DNA of 28,097 nt from Anaerolineaceae bacterium. Its GTDB lineage: Bacteria > Planctomycetota > Phycisphaerae > FEN-1346 > JAACEH01. How positions within the stretch are numbered: the stretch's first letter is position 1; the number at the start of each line of letters is the position of its first letter. Location of the stretch: NCBI GenBank assembly GCA_011682595.1, contig JAACEH010000035.1, positions 1-28,097 of the forward strand, written 5' to 3'. The notes under the pieces are model-generated. The model ran no database searches, had not been told where the DNA came from, and saw only the letters and a list, made by a program, of their open reading frames with translations. Positions 25,444-28,097 of the stretch are shown here, piece after piece. The translations under genes and the position numbers were made by a program.

Positions 25444-27138
25444 TTACGTTAATTCGTCAATTTCAAAACTTGTTCTCAGGTCGCTCAACTCGTCGGCCGA
25501 GAGGTCGTCGTCGGGACTCGTGCCCAGCGAGGGCTCGTCCCGGGCGGCCGCCGTGGTCTTCTTGGCCGGCGGTTCGTTGCCTGGCTGCGGAAGTGCCGAT
25601 TCGGCCACCGTGGCCGGCGAGATATTCCAGGTCGGCTCGGCCGCCGGTTCCCCGGCTTGTGGAATCTGGTTTGCCCCCGGCTCGGCTCCGGCCATACGGC
25701 CCGCAGGGGCGACCCTTCGCAGCAACAGCCCGCGAACCGACCCGCAGGCCACGGGCAGGTAGCCGGCCACCTGAACACCCGGCGGGCAAAGGACCGCTGT
25801 GGCCGCGGCCCGGCTCTCGGGAACCACGACCAGACATTCGCCGCAGGGCAGCGAGGCGTCGAGACCCGCTTCGGGGAAAGCCCGGCTGAGCAACCCGGCG
25901 TGGTCGCTGAGCCACTGTCCGCTTTCGATGGCCCGACTCAGGACCGCAGGGTCGTCGCTGTCGGAAACCAGGATGGCTATCGGCCGCCCGTCGCGGTCGA
26001 CGGCCACCAGGTCGGGGCACTCGGCCGCCGCCACCTCGCCGTTCAGGTTGACCACTCCGCGCGGACCGGGCAGCAGGGCGGACATCGCTCCGTTGACGGC
26101 GGCCAGCAGTTGGTCGCGCGACTCGGGCCTCCAGACGGTGAACACTCCGCCCATCGTTCTGTGGGACTCCAGGTTGACCACCCCGGCCACCAGCGGCAGG
26201 GTCTGCCGCTGGCCGGTCGGCGCCTGGTGAGGCTGAACGTCAGGCGACGGTGGCTTGGCTGGCTTGGGTGGTTCGGCTGGCTTGGGTGGCCGGTCCTGGT
26301 CGCTCGGCCCGAGCAGGGGGGCGAGGCTGCGCCAAGCCGTTTCGGCGTCAAGACAATCGAAGTCCGGGGCGGTTGTCTGCTCGGGCGGGGTCTGGGAGCC
26401 GGCCAGTTGTCCGGCGAAGGTGGGCGTGCAGCCCAGGTGCGAGATGGCCACGCGGGCCAAACGCCGGTAAGTCCGTTCGGCCATGGTGCGGCTGTCGGCC
26501 TCGAGGATGAAAAGGTCGGGCATGGGGCCGGTGGTGGCGGCAGTTGCGGTCTTCAGTTCGCGGTAGGCCTCGACCAGCGATTCGGGGTCGGGGGTGGCCA
26601 GGACGATGCAGTGGTCGGGCAACCGCCGTCCGGCCTCCAGGTACGATGCGGCGCCGTCGGTCAGGATGATCATGACCTGGTCGACGGCGCCCAGGAAACT
26701 CTCAAGGCGTCGGCCCGCGGCGGGTCTTGCTTCGGCCGTCTCGGCCCGCTCGATCGTCCGGACGGAGACGCCCCGGTCGGCGAAGGTCAGCAGGGCGGTC
26801 CGCCCGTGACGGCGGGCCAGCCGCAGGGCTGCCCGGCGGGCCAGGTCCACTCGCCGTTCGGGCGGCAAGCCCCCGGCCAGGATGGCCGTCACCGGCACGG
26901 GGGATGGGGCTTGCGGGTCGAGTTCCCGGGGTCCGTTCCGCTGGCCGGCCGCCGTGGCCCCGGTCAGCAGGTCGCGGACCTTCGAAGAGTTGGGGCCTTG
27001 CGGTCTCTGGCTGTCGGATTGGCCGCCCTTGGGGGAAGAGAAAAACAGGTCGCCCAATTGGTCGAGGGCGTTTCGCTCGGGGCCGGGACCTGTCTGGTCG
27101 GAATTGGTTCTCACGTCGTCACGGTTCTCCGCATCCAT
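25444..27138 (-). CDS. MinD/FlhG-like protein without P-loop, with C-terminal nuclease-like region
   Basis: A 564-residue protein in three parts. The N-terminal 75 residues are polar. Residues 81-235 follow the course of a MinD/FlhG ATPase: VPVTAILAGG at the place of the P-loop strand, GRTALLTFAD at the place of the DAD strand, AVDQVMIILTDGAAS, and most clearly IVLATPDPESLVEAYRELK, which matches the VVTTPEP..DAY.L.K segment of FlhG. The GKGGVGKT sequence is absent (AGGLPPERR instead), so it should not bind ATP normally. After a Pro/Lys linker (284-301), residues 390-455 (CPDLVAVDRDGRPIAILV, then ECLVVVPES) look like the strand pattern of a PD-(D/E)xK fold but with LVS where active enzymes have an E-x-K. 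The tail is acidic (DDDLSADELSDL). It lies 27 bases after the ParA-CBM gene. The assignments are by eye and need profile searches. Confidence 0.55.
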   Translation of the reverse strand: MDAENRDDVRTNSDQTGPGPERNALDQLGDLFFSSPKGGQSDSQRPQGPNSSKVRDLLTGATAAGQRNGPRELDPQAPSPVPVTAILAGGLPPERRVDLARRAALRLARRHGRTALLTFADRGVSVRTIERAETAEARPAAGRRLESFLGAVDQVMIILTDGAASYLEAGRRLPDHCIVLATPDPESLVEAYRELKTATAATTGPMPDLFILEADSRTMAERTYRRLARVAISHLGCTPTFAGQLAGSQTPPEQTTAPDFDCLDAETAWRSLAPLLGPSDQDRPPKPAEPPKPAKPPSPDVQPHQAPTGQRQTLPLVAGVVNLESHRTMGGVFTVWRPESRDQLLAAVNGAMSALLPGPRGVVNLNGEVAAAECPDLVAVDRDGRPIAILVSDSDDPAVLSRAIESGQWLSDHAGLLSRAFPEAGLDASLPCGECLVVVPESRAAATAVLCPPGVQVAGYLPVACGSVRGLLLRRVAPAGRMAGAEPGANQIPQAGEPAAEPTWNISPATVAESALPQPGNEPPAKKTTAAARDEPSLGTSPDDDLSADELSDLRTSFEIDELT

Positions 27139-27165
27139 GCACCGCGGGCAACTCGCAAATCCTGG

Positions 27166-28097
27166 TCAGACGGCGCCGCCGATTTCGACCACGCTGTTGA
27201 ATTCACCGAACTCGTTCAACCGGGCGTTCGGGTTTGCCGGATCGGCGACCCATTGGCCGTCGATGATCAACCGGTACTCGTGGCGTCCGTGATCCAGCGG
27301 CAAGCGGAGTCGCCAGAGGTGGTGTTCGTTGTCGTCGCGGGCCATGTAACCGGCCTCGGGGTTCCAGCCGTTGAAGCTGCCGGCCAGTTGCACGCACGAG
27401 GCCCCCGGGGCGCGGGCCACGAAGACGACACCGTCGTCAAGCAGCGTGGGGCCGAGAATCTCCTGGGTCATCTGCTCGATGGTTTCGTTCTGTTCGGCCA
27501 GCGAGGTCCTGGCCGTTGCGGCGGTTTCGGCCATTTCGAACTGGACCGTCGCGGCCATCAGTTCGTGGGCCAGCGACTGGTAGTCCTTGTGCCCGCGGCA
27601 GCCGGGGAAATACTCGGTGATGGGGCTTCCGGCGGCGGCCGCCTCCTTGAGCTTGGCGTTGAAGCGGATGGTCGTCTCGGCCAGCAGGTCGGCATAGTCC
27701 CGCTGCAACCGTTTGTAGGCCGCCCGGTCGCTCTTGGTTCGCGGGTCGTACATGGTCGGCAGGATCAGCAGTCGGGCCTGGTGGCCGGTCCGCTGGGCGA
27801 CCAGGTCGATCGTCTCGCGCACGCGGTCGACACTCTGAACGGCGAAGAAGCCCGTCTCGACGGGAACGATTACCGTGTCGGCGGCCAGGATGGCGTTGAT
27901 GGCCAGCAGGTTCATCGACGGCCCGCAGTCGATGACCACAAAGTCGTACAGGTGCTCGATTCGGGCCAGCTCGCGGGCCAGTCGTTCCTGGCGGCCCTCG
28001 AGGTCGGCCATCCGCTGCTCGAAGGCGCTGAGCATGATCGAGGCCGGGGCCAGGTAGAAGTTCTCCAGAATCTCCCAGGCGATATCGGCCAGCGACA
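27166..28097 (-). CDS. ParA-type ATPase fused to a C-terminal AMPK/CBM48-like domain, N-terminus outside window
   Basis: The gene enters from the right edge; about 309 residues are visible. The ParA part shows SLADIAWEILENFYLAPASI, the switch segment YDFVVIDCGPSMNLLAINAIL, then ADTVIVPVETGFFAVQSVDR and LILPTMYDPRTKSD, all typical of chromosome or cargo-positioning ParA proteins that cycle on DNA with ATP. The P-loop should lie just outside the window. After a helical linker (SLAEQNETIEQMTQEILGP), the last 85 residues (nt 27429-27180) read VVFVARAPGASCVQLAGSFN, GWNP, an aromatic WRLRLPL strand, HEYRLIIDGQWVADPANP and FNSVVEI. This is the order of the glycogen-binding domain of AMPK beta subunits (CBM48). 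The fusion is in one open frame with no break. It precedes the MinD-like gene in one probable operon. The partner or cargo is unknown; a glycogen or other glucan surface is the obvious idea. Confidence 0.8.
   Translation of the reverse strand, partial: SLADIAWEILENFYLAPASIMLSAFEQRMADLEGRQERLARELARIEHLYDFVVIDCGPSMNLLAINAILAADTVIVPVETGFFAVQSVDRVRETIDLVAQRTGHQARLLILPTMYDPRTKSDRAAYKRLQRDYADLLAETTIRFNAKLKEAAAAGSPITEYFPGCRGHKDYQSLAHELMAATVQFEMAETAATARTSLAEQNETIEQMTQEILGPTLLDDGVVFVARAPGASCVQLAGSFNGWNPEAGYMARDDNEHHLWRLRLPLDHGRHEYRLIIDGQWVADPANPNARLNEFGEFNSVVEIGGAV

Overview
The window is high-GC bacterial DNA. Its gene content fits a member of the Planctomycetota, most likely the Phycisphaerae side of the phylum. 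The reasons are a PilM protein fused to a membrane and extracytoplasmic part, a secretin with a long TPR front end, the style of the amidohydrolase-2 protein, and palindromic repeats between genes. This placement is inference from gene style; no rRNA or other marker is present. No tRNA, rRNA, CRISPR array or intact transposase gene was seen.

Layout, left to right. (1) 1-519, minus: the N-terminal part of a multi-spanning membrane protein that leaves the window on the left. (2) 751-1788, plus: tilS, with a TATAAT box placed as for a leaderless mRNA. (3) 2146-11314, plus: a type IV pilus / type II secretion-like envelope cluster, made of a PilM-PilN-like fusion, a PilO-like protein, an unrecognised single-pass protein in the place of PilP, and, behind a hairpin and its own promoter, a TPR-secretin; a strong terminator closes it. 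(4) 11496-12942: a small polytopic membrane protein and a CDP-alcohol phosphatidyltransferase. (5) 12991-14415: a compact arsE-arsF-arsG-like trio (thioredoxin-fold protein, membrane-anchored CxxC protein, DsbD/CcdA-like permease). (6) 14652-19349, minus: clpB and dnaK, separated by a terminator. (7) 19350-20185: an intergenic stretch with a 310-bp element bounded by 22-bp inverted repeats and full of hairpins. (8) 20186-25191, plus: class II fructose-bisphosphate aldolase, an amidohydrolase-2-like protein that has lost metal ligands, precorrin-2 dehydrogenase, and a large GT-C-type membrane glycosyltransferase. (9) 25252-25358: three more hairpins of the same repeat family. (10) 25444-28097, minus: a two-gene unit of a ParA-type ATPase fused to an AMPK/CBM48-like glycogen-binding domain (N-terminus outside the window) and a MinD/FlhG-like protein that has lost its P-loop.

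The last unit is the best candidate for an undescribed system: a ParA ATPase with a carbohydrate-binding tail, paired with a pseudo-ATPase. Next come the arsEFG-like trio and the inverted-repeat element. Three genes (pilM-like, twice; secretin; aldolase) carry frame breaks while the protein sequence continues conserved in the next frame. In core genes such as the aldolase, sequence or assembly error is at least as likely as real gene decay.
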